From Mycolicibacterium frederiksbergense (GTDB taxonomy: Bacteria; Actinomycetota; Actinomycetes; Mycobacteriales; Mycobacteriaceae), in assembly GCF_029893345.1 (NCBI RefSeq), contig NZ_JARXVE010000009.1, positions 179,819-243,818 of the forward strand: a stretch of 64,000 nucleotides of DNA, given 5' to 3'. The position numbers and the translations under genes are program-made. The notes under the pieces were generated by a model that saw only the letters and a program-made list of their open reading frames with translations, had not been told where the DNA came from and searched no databases. Of this stretch, positions 8,089 through 16,907 are shown one piece after another (position 1 is the stretch's first letter; every line of letters begins with the position of its first letter).

Positions 8089-8676
8089 CTATCCGGACTG
8101 CAGTTCGAACTCGAGGACCTCGTTGACCCAACGCGTGCGCTCGGTGGCGGTCGGCCCGGCACCGCGGACCACCCGTTGCACGGCCAGTCCATCGAGAAGT
8201 GCGGTGATGCGGGCCGCAGACACCTCCGGAGCCCGGCACCGGAATTCCCCCGCCTCGTTTCCTTCGACGATCAGTTCGTGTACCGCCGTCCGCCAGACAT
8301 TGTCGATATCGCGCATCGCCTGGACCAACCCGGGATCCCGCAGGGCCGCGGCCCACCCGTCGATCCATAGTCGCCAACCGGGTGCGGCGCCCGCGGGACT
8401 GTACAGCTTGATCAATGCCCGCAGTCGGACCGACGCAGTCGACTTGCGCGCCAGTATCTTCGCCAGATCGTCCATGTCGTGTTGCATGGCCCGGGGAAAC
8501 GCCGCCGCGAGCAGCGCCTCCTTCGTCTCGAAGTGGTAGAAGATCAGTCCGGTGCTCACACCCATCGCCGATGCCACGTCCGCCACCCGCGTCGCGGCGA
8601 TTCCCCGCGCGGAGATCTGTTCGACCATCGCGTCGATGATCTCTTCTCGCCGCAACAGCACTGCCTTACGCGCCAT
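8089..8676 (-). CDS. TetR-family regulator, BetI-like
   Basis: A 195-aa TetR protein. The HTH is at residues ~10-55 (IIDAMVEQISARGIAATRV, then MGVSTGLIFYHFETKEALL). The C-terminal half (WRLWIDGWAAALRDPGL, HELIVEGNEAGEFRC, ITALLDGLAVQRV) resembles the BetI-type ligand domain; BetI itself is the choline-responsive repressor. The minus-strand sequence TACTGT lies exactly 7 nt before the ATG, suggesting a leaderless transcript. A 7-bp-arm inverted repeat lies just upstream and may mediate autoregulation. It is the most upstream gene of the minus-strand catabolic operon. Ligand is unknown. Confidence 0.9.
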   Translation of the reverse strand: MARKAVLLRREEIIDAMVEQISARGIAATRVADVASAMGVSTGLIFYHFETKEALLAAAFPRAMQHDMDDLAKILARKSTASVRLRALIKLYSPAGAAPGWRLWIDGWAAALRDPGLVQAMRDIDNVWRTAVHELIVEGNEAGEFRCRAPEVSAARITALLDGLAVQRVVRGAGPTATERTRWVNEVLEFELQSG

Positions 8677-8683
8677 GGCTGTA

Positions 8684-8727
8684 ACAGTAACGCCGCAAGC
8701 GGGATGTGCTGATCAGCAGGTCAGCAC
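8684..8727 (-). promoter_or_regulatory. Leaderless promoter and inverted repeat upstream of the TetR gene
   Basis: The -10 element TACTGT (8684-8689, minus strand) ends 7 nt before the ATG at 8676. Upstream, arms GTGCTGA (8706-8712) and TCAGCAC (8721-8727) form a perfect inverted repeat that also contains the 12-bp palindrome TGCTGATCAGCA (8707-8718). It overlaps the stop of the upstream dehydrogenase gene. Either a TetR operator or part of a transcription-end structure. Confidence 0.45.
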
Positions 8728-11558
8728 TCGCGGGTGGCAGCGGGCAGCTGATCGGCCAGCAGCTGGGCGAGGTGGATGCCGCGGCGTGCGGTGAGATCCG
8801 CGAGCTGGGTCCGGCAAGAGTACCCGTCGGCCAGGATCGCCGCCGACGGATCAGCATCTCGAATCGCGGGTAGCAGTTGCTGTTCTGCGACCGCGACGGA
8901 CACCTCGTAGTGGCCCTTCTCGACGCCGAAGTTGCCCGCCAACCCGCAACAGCCACCCAACCGCACCAGTTCTGCACCAGCGGTTCGCAATAGTTGCGCG
9001 TCGGGGCTCCAACCCATCACCGCATGGTGGTGACAGTGCGGTTGCGCGACGACTTGGCGGCCGGCCAATGACGGTGGTTGCCAGCCCCGCTCGGTGAGCA
9101 GTTCGGCCAGAGTACGCGTGGTCGCGGCGGTCCGTTCGGCGTCAACCCCTCCTACGAGTTCGACTGCGTCGGAACGCAATACGGCCGTGCAGGACGGTTC
9201 GATGCCCACCACCGGCACGCCCCGGCCGGCGAACTCAGCCAGCGAGGTGACTGTTTTCCCGAGGATCCGCCGTGCCGTGTCGAGTTGGCCGGTCGAGATC
9301 CAGGTGAGTCCGCAGCACTGTTGTTCGGCAGTCAACCGCGGCCGGTATCCGGCGGCCTGCAGGACCCGAACCGTGGCGATGCCGGCCTCGGGCGAGAAGT
9401 AGTTGGTGAACGAATCGACGAAAAGCACCACCTCGTCGCCGGCACCGCCGCCGGCCGCGGATGGCACGTTTTCATCGAACCAGGAGCGGAACGTGCGGGG
9501 GGCCACGGGCGGGATATTCCGCCGGGAGTCAACCCCGGCCGCCGACAGCGCCACCGGGCCGACCAGCGGCGCCCGCAATATGGCATTTGCCAACCGCGGT
9601 GCGGCACTGGCCAACTTGGCCCACCGCGGCAGCCACCCGAGTGTGTAATGCGAAGCGGGCCGGAGTCGTCGCCGGTAACTCTGGTATAGCACCTCGGCCT
9701 TGTAGGCCGCCATGTCGACGCCGGTGGGACAGTCTGACGCGCAGCCCTTGCAGGACAGGCACAGATCGAGAGCCTCGTGGACCTCCGGTGAACGCCAGCC
9801 ACGAGTCACCTCGGTCCCGTTGATCATTTCCTGCAACACCCGCGCCCGCCCCCGCGTGGAGTCCTTCTCTTCGCGGGTGGCCTGATACGACGGGCACATC
9901 ACCTCCCCGGTCGCGGAGTTGTCGGCCCGGCACTTACCCACCCCGGTGCACCGATGCACCGCCTGAGTGAAGTCACCGTCGTCATGCCGGTAGGCCAGCG
10001 CCAGGCTCCTGCGCAGTGCCGGCGCAGCCGGAACACGCAATTGGGCATCCAGCGGTTCGGGGTCAACGATTACACCCGGGTTCAGGATGTTGTCCGGATC
10101 GAAGGTGTGCTTGACGGCCGCCATCAGGGCCAACGCAGCGGGGGAGTACATGAGCGGCAACAGCTCGCTCCGGGCGCGCCCGTCGCCGTGCTCACCGGAC
10201 AATGAGCCGCCGTACCCGGCGACCAATGTGGCCGCGGCGAACAGGAAGTCGCGGAAGACCCTGGTGCCATCGGGTTGGTCGAGCGGCAGATCGATCCGGA
10301 TGTGCAGACACCCGTCACCGAAGTGTCCGTACGGCATTCCCGTGACGCCGAATTCGGCCATCAAGGCATCGAAGTCACGCAGGTAGCTGCCCAGCCGTTC
10401 CGGGGGAACCGCGGCGTCCTCCCAACCCGCGTATGCCGGCTTCCCCGCGGGGCTGCGCCCGGACAGGCCGGCGCCGTCGGCGCGGATGCGCCACAGCGCG
10501 GCCGCGCGCACCGAGTCGTCGACGACCAGAGAATCCATCGCGCCGCAACCCTTCTCGACCCGGGATGCGGCGGCCATCGCGTCCGCCAGGGTGTCACCGA
10601 CCACTTCAACGAACAACCAGGCCGCCCCGGCCGGCAACGGTGGGACCGCGGCGCTGCCCCGCCGGTCGCGGAGCACGTCGACGATGCGCGAATCGATGCC
10701 CTCGCAGGCAGTCGGGCGGTGCTGCAGAATCTCCGGCGTCGCGTCACCCGCAGCAGCGATATCAGGGAAGCCGAGAACCACCAGGACGCGATGAACGGGA
10801 TCGGTGACCAGTCGCACGGTCGCCTCGGTGCACACCGCGAGTGTGCCCTCGCTGCCCACGAGGAAGCGTGAAACGTCGAATCCGTTCTCCGGCAGGAGGT
10901 GTTCGAGCGAGTAGCCCGACACCTGGCGACCGAACCGGCCAAACTCGGTTCGGACCGTCGCGAGTCCGGATGTCACTACTGCGGCGAGGTCATCCAGCGT
11001 GCGCGACATCGTTGGGGCGGCATAATCCAGCCGCAGGTCCTCGCCACGCGCGGTGAGCGCCCGCATCGCGAGGATATTGTCGGAGGTGCGGCCGTACCCG
11101 AGGGTGCGGGAGCCGCACGCGTTGTTACCGATCATCCCGCCGATCGTGCAGCGGGTATGGGTCGAGGGATCGGGTCCGAACCGCAATCCGAACGGGGCCG
11201 CCGCGCGTTGCAGCACAGCCTGGACGACCCCCGGCTGAACGACCGCAGTGCGAGTCTCCGGGTCGATCGAGCACACCCGGTTCATGTACCGGCTGAAATC
11301 GAGCACCGCACCGGCGCCGACGGCATTGCCGGCCACCGAAGTGCCAGCGCCCCGGGCGGTGACGGGCACCCCTTCGCGCCGACACACATCGAGTGCCGCA
11401 GCGACCTCGTCATGACCGGCAGGAAATACCACCACGCTCGGCGCCACCCGGTACAGAGACGCATCCGACGAGTACGCCGCCCGACTGGTGGCGTCCGCAC
11501 GAACATCGGCAATACCTGCGCGGTGCAACGCTTTTCGGAGGAATTCAACCTCGACCAT
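8721..11558 (-). CDS. FAD-linked oxidase / Fe-S protein, probable D-2-hydroxyglutarate dehydrogenase (YdiJ-like)
   Basis: A 945-aa protein with an FAD-binding PCMH domain (~residues 35-215; GAGTSVAGNA, IGGMIGNNACGSRTLGYGR), an FAD-oxidase C-terminal domain (~220-480; SGEHGDGRAR), a two-cluster ferredoxin part (CTGVGKCRA, MCPSY and CLSCKGCASDCP) and CCG-type cysteine-rich modules at the C-terminus (QCCGLTW, GGCCGLAGNFG). This layout matches YdiJ-type D-2-hydroxyglutarate dehydrogenases, though D-lactate dehydrogenases are related. Next to hglS, whose product is D-2-hydroxyglutarate, the former role is favoured: it would give 2-oxoglutarate. The ATG at 11558 is preceded by TAGCAT and 7 nt on the minus strand, supporting a leaderless start over the ATG at 11567. 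Confidence 0.85.
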   Translation of the reverse strand: MVEVEFLRKALHRAGIADVRADATSRAAYSSDASLYRVAPSVVVFPAGHDEVAAALDVCRREGVPVTARGAGTSVAGNAVGAGAVLDFSRYMNRVCSIDPETRTAVVQPGVVQAVLQRAAAPFGLRFGPDPSTHTRCTIGGMIGNNACGSRTLGYGRTSDNILAMRALTARGEDLRLDYAAPTMSRTLDDLAAVVTSGLATVRTEFGRFGRQVSGYSLEHLLPENGFDVSRFLVGSEGTLAVCTEATVRLVTDPVHRVLVVLGFPDIAAAGDATPEILQHRPTACEGIDSRIVDVLRDRRGSAAVPPLPAGAAWLFVEVVGDTLADAMAAASRVEKGCGAMDSLVVDDSVRAAALWRIRADGAGLSGRSPAGKPAYAGWEDAAVPPERLGSYLRDFDALMAEFGVTGMPYGHFGDGCLHIRIDLPLDQPDGTRVFRDFLFAAATLVAGYGGSLSGEHGDGRARSELLPLMYSPAALALMAAVKHTFDPDNILNPGVIVDPEPLDAQLRVPAAPALRRSLALAYRHDDGDFTQAVHRCTGVGKCRADNSATGEVMCPSYQATREEKDSTRGRARVLQEMINGTEVTRGWRSPEVHEALDLCLSCKGCASDCPTGVDMAAYKAEVLYQSYRRRLRPASHYTLGWLPRWAKLASAAPRLANAILRAPLVGPVALSAAGVDSRRNIPPVAPRTFRSWFDENVPSAAGGGAGDEVVLFVDSFTNYFSPEAGIATVRVLQAAGYRPRLTAEQQCCGLTWISTGQLDTARRILGKTVTSLAEFAGRGVPVVGIEPSCTAVLRSDAVELVGGVDAERTAATTRTLAELLTERGWQPPSLAGRQVVAQPHCHHHAVMGWSPDAQLLRTAGAELVRLGGCCGLAGNFGVEKGHYEVSVAVAEQQLLPAIRDADPSAAILADGYSCRTQLADLTARRGIHLAQLLADQLPAATREC

Positions 11559-11572
11559 CCGCAGCATGCTAC

Positions 11573-11734
11573 ATGCAGCCCTGGCACGTGGCGGACGCCA
11601 TACGCCGCCACCTCAACTCCACCGGAAGCCTTCTCGTCGCGCAGGCCATTCGCGATCAGGGCGCCAACCTGGACTGCGCCACGGCCTGCGACGACGCGGT
11701 CGATCACCAGCACGGCCAGCGATTCTTAGTCTGA
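11573..11734 (+). CDS. Possible small protein (53 aa), unknown
   Basis: An ATG-initiated frame beginning MQPWHVADAIRRHLNSTG with strongly GC-biased third positions, lying in the gap between the divergently read dehydrogenase gene and the LysR gene. No ribosome-binding site is obvious and the start lies within 20 bp of the opposing dehydrogenase start. It has no recognised domain. It may be a real small gene or chance GC-rich open frame. Confidence 0.3.
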   Translation: MQPWHVADAIRRHLNSTGSLLVAQAIRDQGANLDCATACDDAVDHQHGQRFLV

Positions 11735-11812
11735 GCATCACTGATTCCGGCGCTCAGACCCTTTACCCCCGAGTCCCGGATGCGGCATCGTTGACCTCAA
11801 GTTCGAACAGAC

Positions 11813-12736
11813 TCAACCGGCCAGGGAGATGTAGGGCCCCCACTCGGTTGCGCGGACCGTCTGCGTGAACGACCCGACCACCTGAGGAATCAGCGGGTTG
11901 TCCGCGCCCTCGTTGTACACCACCGAAACGGTCCGTTGTGCCCATTTCGATTCCACCGGAAGAATATTCACACGATGACGCGATACGATGCCCAACGCGG
12001 GGATGATCGCGACGCCAATGCCTGCCGCAACGAATTCCGTTACCAGATCATAGTATTCGGTGCGCAGGGCGATATTGGGAGCGAAACCCATGTCTGCACA
12101 GATCCGGTAGGTGGTCGACTCACCCGCCGTTCCAGACCCGCTGGAAATCCAATCCGAGTCGGAGAACTTCGCGGCGATCTCCGAGGTATCACGCACCACC
12201 ATGTCCAGTGGACTCAGAAACACCAGATCCTCGGCAACGAGCGCCTCACGCCGCAGCCGGCCCGGCCAGGTACGGGTCAGCGCCGCGTATTCATAAACGA
12301 TGGCAACGTCGAGCTCACCCGATTCGACCATCTCGATGGTGTAGGCCGGCTCGGCGATCCGCAGTGTCACCTCCACCGAGGGATGGCTCCGTTTGAGGTC
12401 CGACAATGCGGCCGGAAGGATCCGGGCCCCCGCCGTCGGGAAACACCCCACCTTCACCCGCCCGGTGCGTCCCGCGGCGATGGAGCGAACGTCGGCATCG
12501 AGTTCCCGGAGATCCGACAACACCGTTCGGGCCCGATCGGCGAGCATCCGCGCCGGTGCGGTGACCTGAACACCGCGGGCACCACGCTCAAACAAAGTAA
12601 GCCCGGCGGCCCGCTCCAGCGCCTCCATCTGCTGCGAGACGGCCGATGCCGTGTACCCGAGTTCACGCGCCGCCGAGGCGAACGAACCCGTCTCCACCAC
12701 CACTTCGAGGGTGTGCAGGTGGACCGGATTGAGCAT
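11813..12736 (-). CDS. LysR-family transcriptional regulator
   Basis: A 307-aa LysR protein: N-terminal HTH (residues ~1-60; LHTLEVVVETGSFASAAREL, YTASAVSQQMEALE) and a periplasmic-binding-like effector domain (VGCFPTAGARILPAAL, ELDVAIVYEY, GIGVAIIPALGIVSRHRV). It is divergent from the 2-aminoadipate/HglS operon with only 67 bp between starts, the classical arrangement for a LysR activator of the adjacent operon. A LysR gene also sits beside amaAB/hglS in Pseudomonas putida. The effector is probably a lysine-pathway intermediate (inference). Confidence 0.93.
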   Translation of the reverse strand: MLNPVHLHTLEVVVETGSFASAARELGYTASAVSQQMEALERAAGLTLFERGARGVQVTAPARMLADRARTVLSDLRELDADVRSIAAGRTGRVKVGCFPTAGARILPAALSDLKRSHPSVEVTLRIAEPAYTIEMVESGELDVAIVYEYAALTRTWPGRLRREALVAEDLVFLSPLDMVVRDTSEIAAKFSDSDWISSGSGTAGESTTYRICADMGFAPNIALRTEYYDLVTEFVAAGIGVAIIPALGIVSRHRVNILPVESKWAQRTVSVVYNEGADNPLIPQVVGSFTQTVRATEWGPYISLAG

Positions 12737-12803
12737 CAGAGTTCGCCTCTCGTTTCAGATCCGACCATTGAACACCCCAAGTGCCGTCCAGGAGGACCGA
12801 CCC
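12737..12803. promoter_or_regulatory. Divergent LysR / catabolic-operon control region
   Basis: A 67-bp spacer between the divergent LysR and dehydrogenase starts. It holds a strong ribosome-binding site (AGGAGGA) about 7 nt before the plus-strand ATG at 12804. LysR boxes would be expected here, but I cannot define a convincing symmetrical T-N11-A site by eye. Confidence 0.45.
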
Positions 12804-13961
12804 ATGACTGACTTGCTTTCCCAGATCGATGACTGGGGTCCAGAGAAGGTGGTCGTCGTCTCCGACGCCCGCTCGGGAATGAAGGGCGTACTCGTCATCG
12901 ACAACACGGCCCGCGGCATGGGCAAGGGCGGCACCCGGATGAGCCCCGGCGTTTCGGTAGCCGAGATCGCCCGGCTCGCCCGCGTGATGACGTGGAAGTG
13001 GGCCGGCGTCGACATGTTCTACGGCGGGGCGAAAGCGGGCATCGTCGGCGACCCCGCCGCGGCCGGCAAAGAGGAGATCCTGCGGGCGTTCGCGCGCAAG
13101 CTGTCCAACGAAGTGCCCAGGGAATACGTCCTCGGCCTGGACATGGGCCTCAACGAATACGACGCCGCGATCTTCGCCGATGAACTCGGTGACCGCGGTG
13201 CGGCGGTGGGCAGCCCGCACGAGTTGGGGGGCGTCCCCTACGACCAACTCGGTGTGACCGGATACGGCATCGCCGAATCCGCCCATGTCGCCGCACAACG
13301 TCGCGGGATCGACCTGAGCAAAGCGGCGGTGTCGATTCAGGGTTTCGGCGCGGTAGGCAAGGCCGCCGCGCAACGCTTCGCGCACTACGGATCGACGATC
13401 GTCGCCATCTCTACATCACTTGGGGCACTGCATGATCCGAACGGCCTGGACCTTGACGAGTTGCTGCAGGCGGCCGCAGAATGGGGCGACGACGCGGTTC
13501 ATCACTACCGCGGCTTGTCCGCGCAACCCGTAGGCACCGAACTGGCCGTCGAATGCGATGTCCTGATTCCTGCTGCGCGCCAGGACGTCATCGATGCGAC
13601 GACCGCCGGCAAGATCAGGGCGACCCTTGTCGTGGAAGGCGCCAATCTGCCCGCCGACCAGGCGGCGCTGAAGATCCTGGCGGAACGCAAGGTCCTGGTG
13701 GTACCGGACTTCGTCGCCAACGCGGGCGGTATCGTCGCCGCCGGCGTGGCGATGGAGGCGCGCTACTCACCGTTCCGTCCCGACGCCGAGTCGATACTCA
13801 CGTTGGTGTCCAATCGGATTCGCGCGAACACCACCGACGTGCTCGACGAGTCAGACAAGACGGACGCACTCCCCCATGACGCCGCCCGCAAGATCGCCCA
13901 GGCTCGGGTACGTGCCGCCATGGTGGCACGTGGTCAGCTCACGAAGGGAGTGCAACGATGA
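12804..13961 (+). CDS. Glu/Leu/Phe/Val dehydrogenase family protein, candidate 2-aminoadipate dehydrogenase
   Basis: NAD(P)-dependent oxidative deamination of an L-amino acid. The 385-aa protein has the dimerisation/substrate domain with K65 (VMTWK) and the catalytic-lysine motif MFYGGAKAGI (K77), then a Rossmann domain (AAVSIQGFGAVGKAAA). It is a short form lacking the N-terminal extension of many glutamate dehydrogenases. It is first in the operon with hglS, amaB and amaA, overlapping hglS by 4 bp. In Pseudomonas the step from 2-aminoadipate to 2-oxoadipate uses an aminotransferase; here this enzyme could do it by deamination. That role is inferred from position; glutamate or another amino acid is possible. 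Confidence 0.85.
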   Translation: MTDLLSQIDDWGPEKVVVVSDARSGMKGVLVIDNTARGMGKGGTRMSPGVSVAEIARLARVMTWKWAGVDMFYGGAKAGIVGDPAAAGKEEILRAFARKLSNEVPREYVLGLDMGLNEYDAAIFADELGDRGAAVGSPHELGGVPYDQLGVTGYGIAESAHVAAQRRGIDLSKAAVSIQGFGAVGKAAAQRFAHYGSTIVAISTSLGALHDPNGLDLDELLQAAAEWGDDAVHHYRGLSAQPVGTELAVECDVLIPAARQDVIDATTAGKIRATLVVEGANLPADQAALKILAERKVLVVPDFVANAGGIVAAGVAMEARYSPFRPDAESILTLVSNRIRANTTDVLDESDKTDALPHDAARKIAQARVRAAMVARGQLTKGVQR

Positions 13962-15349
13962 CGTTTCAACCCACTTCGCAGCTGCGAGCCCGATTCGCGG
14001 CGTCGCTGTCGACGATGTACGGGCGGGAGGTGCCTGCGTACACGACGTTGGTCGACGTTGCGAACGAGATCAACTCCGGCCTGGGCGGGGACTCCCGTGT
14101 GACGGCGGAACGGCACGGCGCTATCCGCGTCGGCACCCCGCGCGAACTGCGCCAGGTCGGCCAGATCTTCGCCGGCTTCGGTATGTACCCCGTCGGCTTC
14201 TACGACCTACGAGAAACCGGCAGTACCCCAGTCCCCGTGGTGTCCACTGCATTTCGCCCTGTTGACGAGATCGAGCTGGAGCTCAACCCGTTCCGGGTGT
14301 TCACCTCTATGTTGACAGTGGACGATGACCGGTTCTTCTCAGCGGACCTGCGCCGGCGCCTCACGACGTTCCTCTCGGGCCGCGCCTTATTCAGCGACGA
14401 ACTGCTGACGCTGGCATCGCGCGCCGCCGAGGACAACGGCCTGGCCGAAGCCGACGCGGACCGCTTTGTCGAATTGGCCACCGCCGCATTCCAGCTCTCG
14501 TCCGAGCCGACGGACCGCGCCTGGTATTCGGAGTTGGCAGAGATCTCCGCCGTCGCCGCAGACATCGGGGGCGTAACGCGGACACATATCAACCATCTGA
14601 CCCCGCGGGTGCTGGATATCGACGAGCTGTACCGCCGGCTGCAGGCCCGTGGGTTGCACATGATCGACAAGATCCAGGGCCCGCCGCGTTGGAACGGTCC
14701 TGATGTCTTGTTGCGGCAGACGTCATTTCGTGCACTCGATGAAGCCCGGCTGTTCGTGGAGCCGGACGGCACCGTCGCCCCCGGAACGACTCGGGTACGG
14801 TTCGGCGAGGTTGAACAGCGCGGCATTGCACTGACCCCGCTCGGACGGCAGCGCTATGACGACCTGATGGCCGCGACGGATGCGGCCGCCAGCACCGGTC
14901 TGTCCTGGCAGGACGCCGGCCGCAGCGTGTGGGAGGCCTCGACGTTCCCCCTCGACCACGACGGGCTACGCCGGGCCGGACTCGCCTACTTCACCTACCG
15001 GGTGATCGCCGCGCGTGGCGCGCGCCCTCTTTCGTCAGACGCCGACCTCGACGCGCTGATCACTGCGGGTGTGGTGGAAGCTGTTCCGATCATCTACGAG
15101 GATTTCCTGCCCCGCAGCGCGGCAGGAATCTTCCAGTCCAACCTCACTGGCGACGGCGCCATGGACGGAGAGCGCCGCGGCGCGCACTACGATATCGGTT
15201 GGCTGGCAGACACTCTCGGCTACACCGTGCATATGCCCGAACAGCTCTACGCCGCTCAGCGCATTCGATCCCTGCATGCGTGCTGCGCAGAACTCAACAT
15301 CGACCCCGCCCGGCAATCACCCGACAACCTGATTCTGGAGGCCCAGTAA
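13958..15349 (+). CDS. hglS: 2-oxoadipate dioxygenase/decarboxylase (HglS, DUF1338)
   Basis: Fe(II)-dependent conversion of 2-oxoadipate to D-2-hydroxyglutarate with O2 and loss of CO2, a late step of lysine catabolism. The 463-aa protein matches the DUF1338/HglS family: ERHGAIRVGTPRELRQVGQI near the N-terminus, MYPVGFYDLRETG, FRVFTSMLTVDDDRFF, and INHLTPRVLDIDELY. Likely metal ligands are H53, H213 (or H210) and a glutamate in FGEVEQRGIALTP (E284 or E286), in the same order as the HxxE set known for the family. It overlaps the upstream dehydrogenase by 4 bp and the downstream amaB by TAATG, so all are co-translated. Confidence 0.9.
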   Translation: MTFQPTSQLRARFAASLSTMYGREVPAYTTLVDVANEINSGLGGDSRVTAERHGAIRVGTPRELRQVGQIFAGFGMYPVGFYDLRETGSTPVPVVSTAFRPVDEIELELNPFRVFTSMLTVDDDRFFSADLRRRLTTFLSGRALFSDELLTLASRAAEDNGLAEADADRFVELATAAFQLSSEPTDRAWYSELAEISAVAADIGGVTRTHINHLTPRVLDIDELYRRLQARGLHMIDKIQGPPRWNGPDVLLRQTSFRALDEARLFVEPDGTVAPGTTRVRFGEVEQRGIALTPLGRQRYDDLMAATDAAASTGLSWQDAGRSVWEASTFPLDHDGLRRAGLAYFTYRVIAARGARPLSSDADLDALITAGVVEAVPIIYEDFLPRSAAGIFQSNLTGDGAMDGERRGAHYDIGWLADTLGYTVHMPEQLYAAQRIRSLHACCAELNIDPARQSPDNLILEAQ

Positions 15350-16881
15350 TGTCCGCTGAAGCAATCCCCACCCACGGCAGGCTCGCCGAGCAGGCCGCCG
15401 CAGCCCTCGCTCGACTCGGAGTCGAATTACCCACGTCCGACGGTGGCGTGATCTCCCGAAGCCCGATCAACGGTGAGGTGCTGGCCCAACTGCCGTCGAA
15501 CACCGCCGAGGACGTCGATGCGGTCATCGCTGCGGCGTCTGACGCGTTCAGGCAGTGGCGCTCGGTGCCCGCACCATGCCGCGGAGACCTGGTACGACGG
15601 CTGGGCGAGCTGCTCATCGAGCACAAGACGGATCTCGCTGCGCTCATCACCCTCGAAGTCGGGAAGATCGAGTCGGAGGCGCTGGGCGAGGTCCAGGAGA
15701 TGATCGATGTCTGCGACTTCGCGGTCGGCTTGTCACGCCAGCTGTACGGCCGGACGATGCCGTCGGAGCGGCCGCTGCACCGACTCAGCGAGACCTGGCA
15801 TCCCCTGGGTGTGGTCGGTGTCATCACGGCCTTCAACTTTCCGATGGCCGTGTGGGCGTGGAACACCGCGGTGGCGTTGATCGCCGGCGATACGGTGATC
15901 TGGAAGCCGTCCGAGATCACCCCCTTGACCGCGATCGCGTGCAGCGCACTGCTCGACCGGGCGGTACGAGAAGCTGGCGCACCCACCGGTATCCACACGC
16001 TGATACAGGGAGACCGCGAGGTCGGCGAACGCATTGTCGACGACCCGCGCATAGCGTTGGTCAGTGCAACCGGCTCGGTGCGGATGGGGCGGGCCATCGG
16101 TCCTCGGGTGGCGGCGCGTTTCGGTCGCAGCCTGCTCGAGCTGGGCGGCAACAACGCGGCGATCGTCACCGCCTCCGCCGACCTCGATCTGGCGGTGCGG
16201 GGAATCGTGTTCGCTGCTGCCGGTACCGCAGGACAGCGCTGCACGAGTCTTCGTCGGTTGATCGTTCACCACTCGGTTGCCGACGAGCTGACGGCACGCA
16301 TTGCCGATGTCTACCGGCAGCTTGCCATCGGCAGTCCGCTGGGCACCGAGACGCTGGTGGGGCCGCTGATCCACGGGCCGGCGTTCCACGCATTTGAAGG
16401 TGCACTTCAGCAGGCGCAGTCGGACGGCGGCAAGATCGTGGCCGGCGGTAGGCGCGTGCTGGCCGAGCAGGCACCCGACGCGTACTACGTTGAACCGACG
16501 ATCGTGACGATGCCCCAGCAGAGCACCGTCGTGCAGGAAGAGACCTTCGCCCCGATTCTCTACGTCCTCACCTACGAGTCTTTCGACGATGCGATTGAAC
16601 TGAACAACGCTGTACCGCAAGGTCTTTCATCGTCTATCTTCACCACCGACCAGCGTGAGGCAGAGCTGTTCATGTCCGCTGCCGGCTCCGACTGTGGCAT
16701 CGCGAATGTCAACATCGGCACGTCGGGCGCCGAAATCGGCGGCGCCTTCGGGGGCGAGAAGGAAACCGGCGGTGGGCGTGAGTCGGGGTCGGATTCGTGG
16801 AAGGCCTACATGCGGCGCGCTACCAACACGGTCAATTATTCATCGGAGCTGCCGTTGGCTCAGGGCGTCAACTTCGGTTAA
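15349..16881 (+). CDS. amaB: L-aminoadipate-semialdehyde dehydrogenase (AmaB / ALDH7 family)
   Basis: Oxidises 2-aminoadipate 6-semialdehyde to L-2-aminoadipate with NAD. The 510-aa protein is strongly ALDH7/antiquitin-like along its length: EVGKIESEALGEVQEMIDVC, FGRSLLELGGNNA (general-base Glu), AGTAGQRCTSLRRL (catalytic C298), and the family-specific C-terminus AEIGGAFGGEKETGGGRESG followed by PLAQGVNFG. The ATG at 15349 shares its A with the hglS stop (TAATG). It sits between hglS and the amaA-like gene, the same set seen in the P. putida D-lysine/pipecolate cluster. Confidence 0.94.
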   Translation: MSAEAIPTHGRLAEQAAAALARLGVELPTSDGGVISRSPINGEVLAQLPSNTAEDVDAVIAAASDAFRQWRSVPAPCRGDLVRRLGELLIEHKTDLAALITLEVGKIESEALGEVQEMIDVCDFAVGLSRQLYGRTMPSERPLHRLSETWHPLGVVGVITAFNFPMAVWAWNTAVALIAGDTVIWKPSEITPLTAIACSALLDRAVREAGAPTGIHTLIQGDREVGERIVDDPRIALVSATGSVRMGRAIGPRVAARFGRSLLELGGNNAAIVTASADLDLAVRGIVFAAAGTAGQRCTSLRRLIVHHSVADELTARIADVYRQLAIGSPLGTETLVGPLIHGPAFHAFEGALQQAQSDGGKIVAGGRRVLAEQAPDAYYVEPTIVTMPQQSTVVQEETFAPILYVLTYESFDDAIELNNAVPQGLSSSIFTTDQREAELFMSAAGSDCGIANVNIGTSGAEIGGAFGGEKETGGGRESGSDSWKAYMRRATNTVNYSSELPLAQGVNFG

Positions 16882-16907
16882 GAACCAGCAGGGAAGGGAG
16901 CACCCGG

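Noticed and set aside
13958..15349. Generic VOC/unknown DUF1338 protein with no pathway
   Set aside because: The operon with ALDH7-type and DAO-type genes and the conserved metal-ligand pattern make the HglS assignment much more specific.
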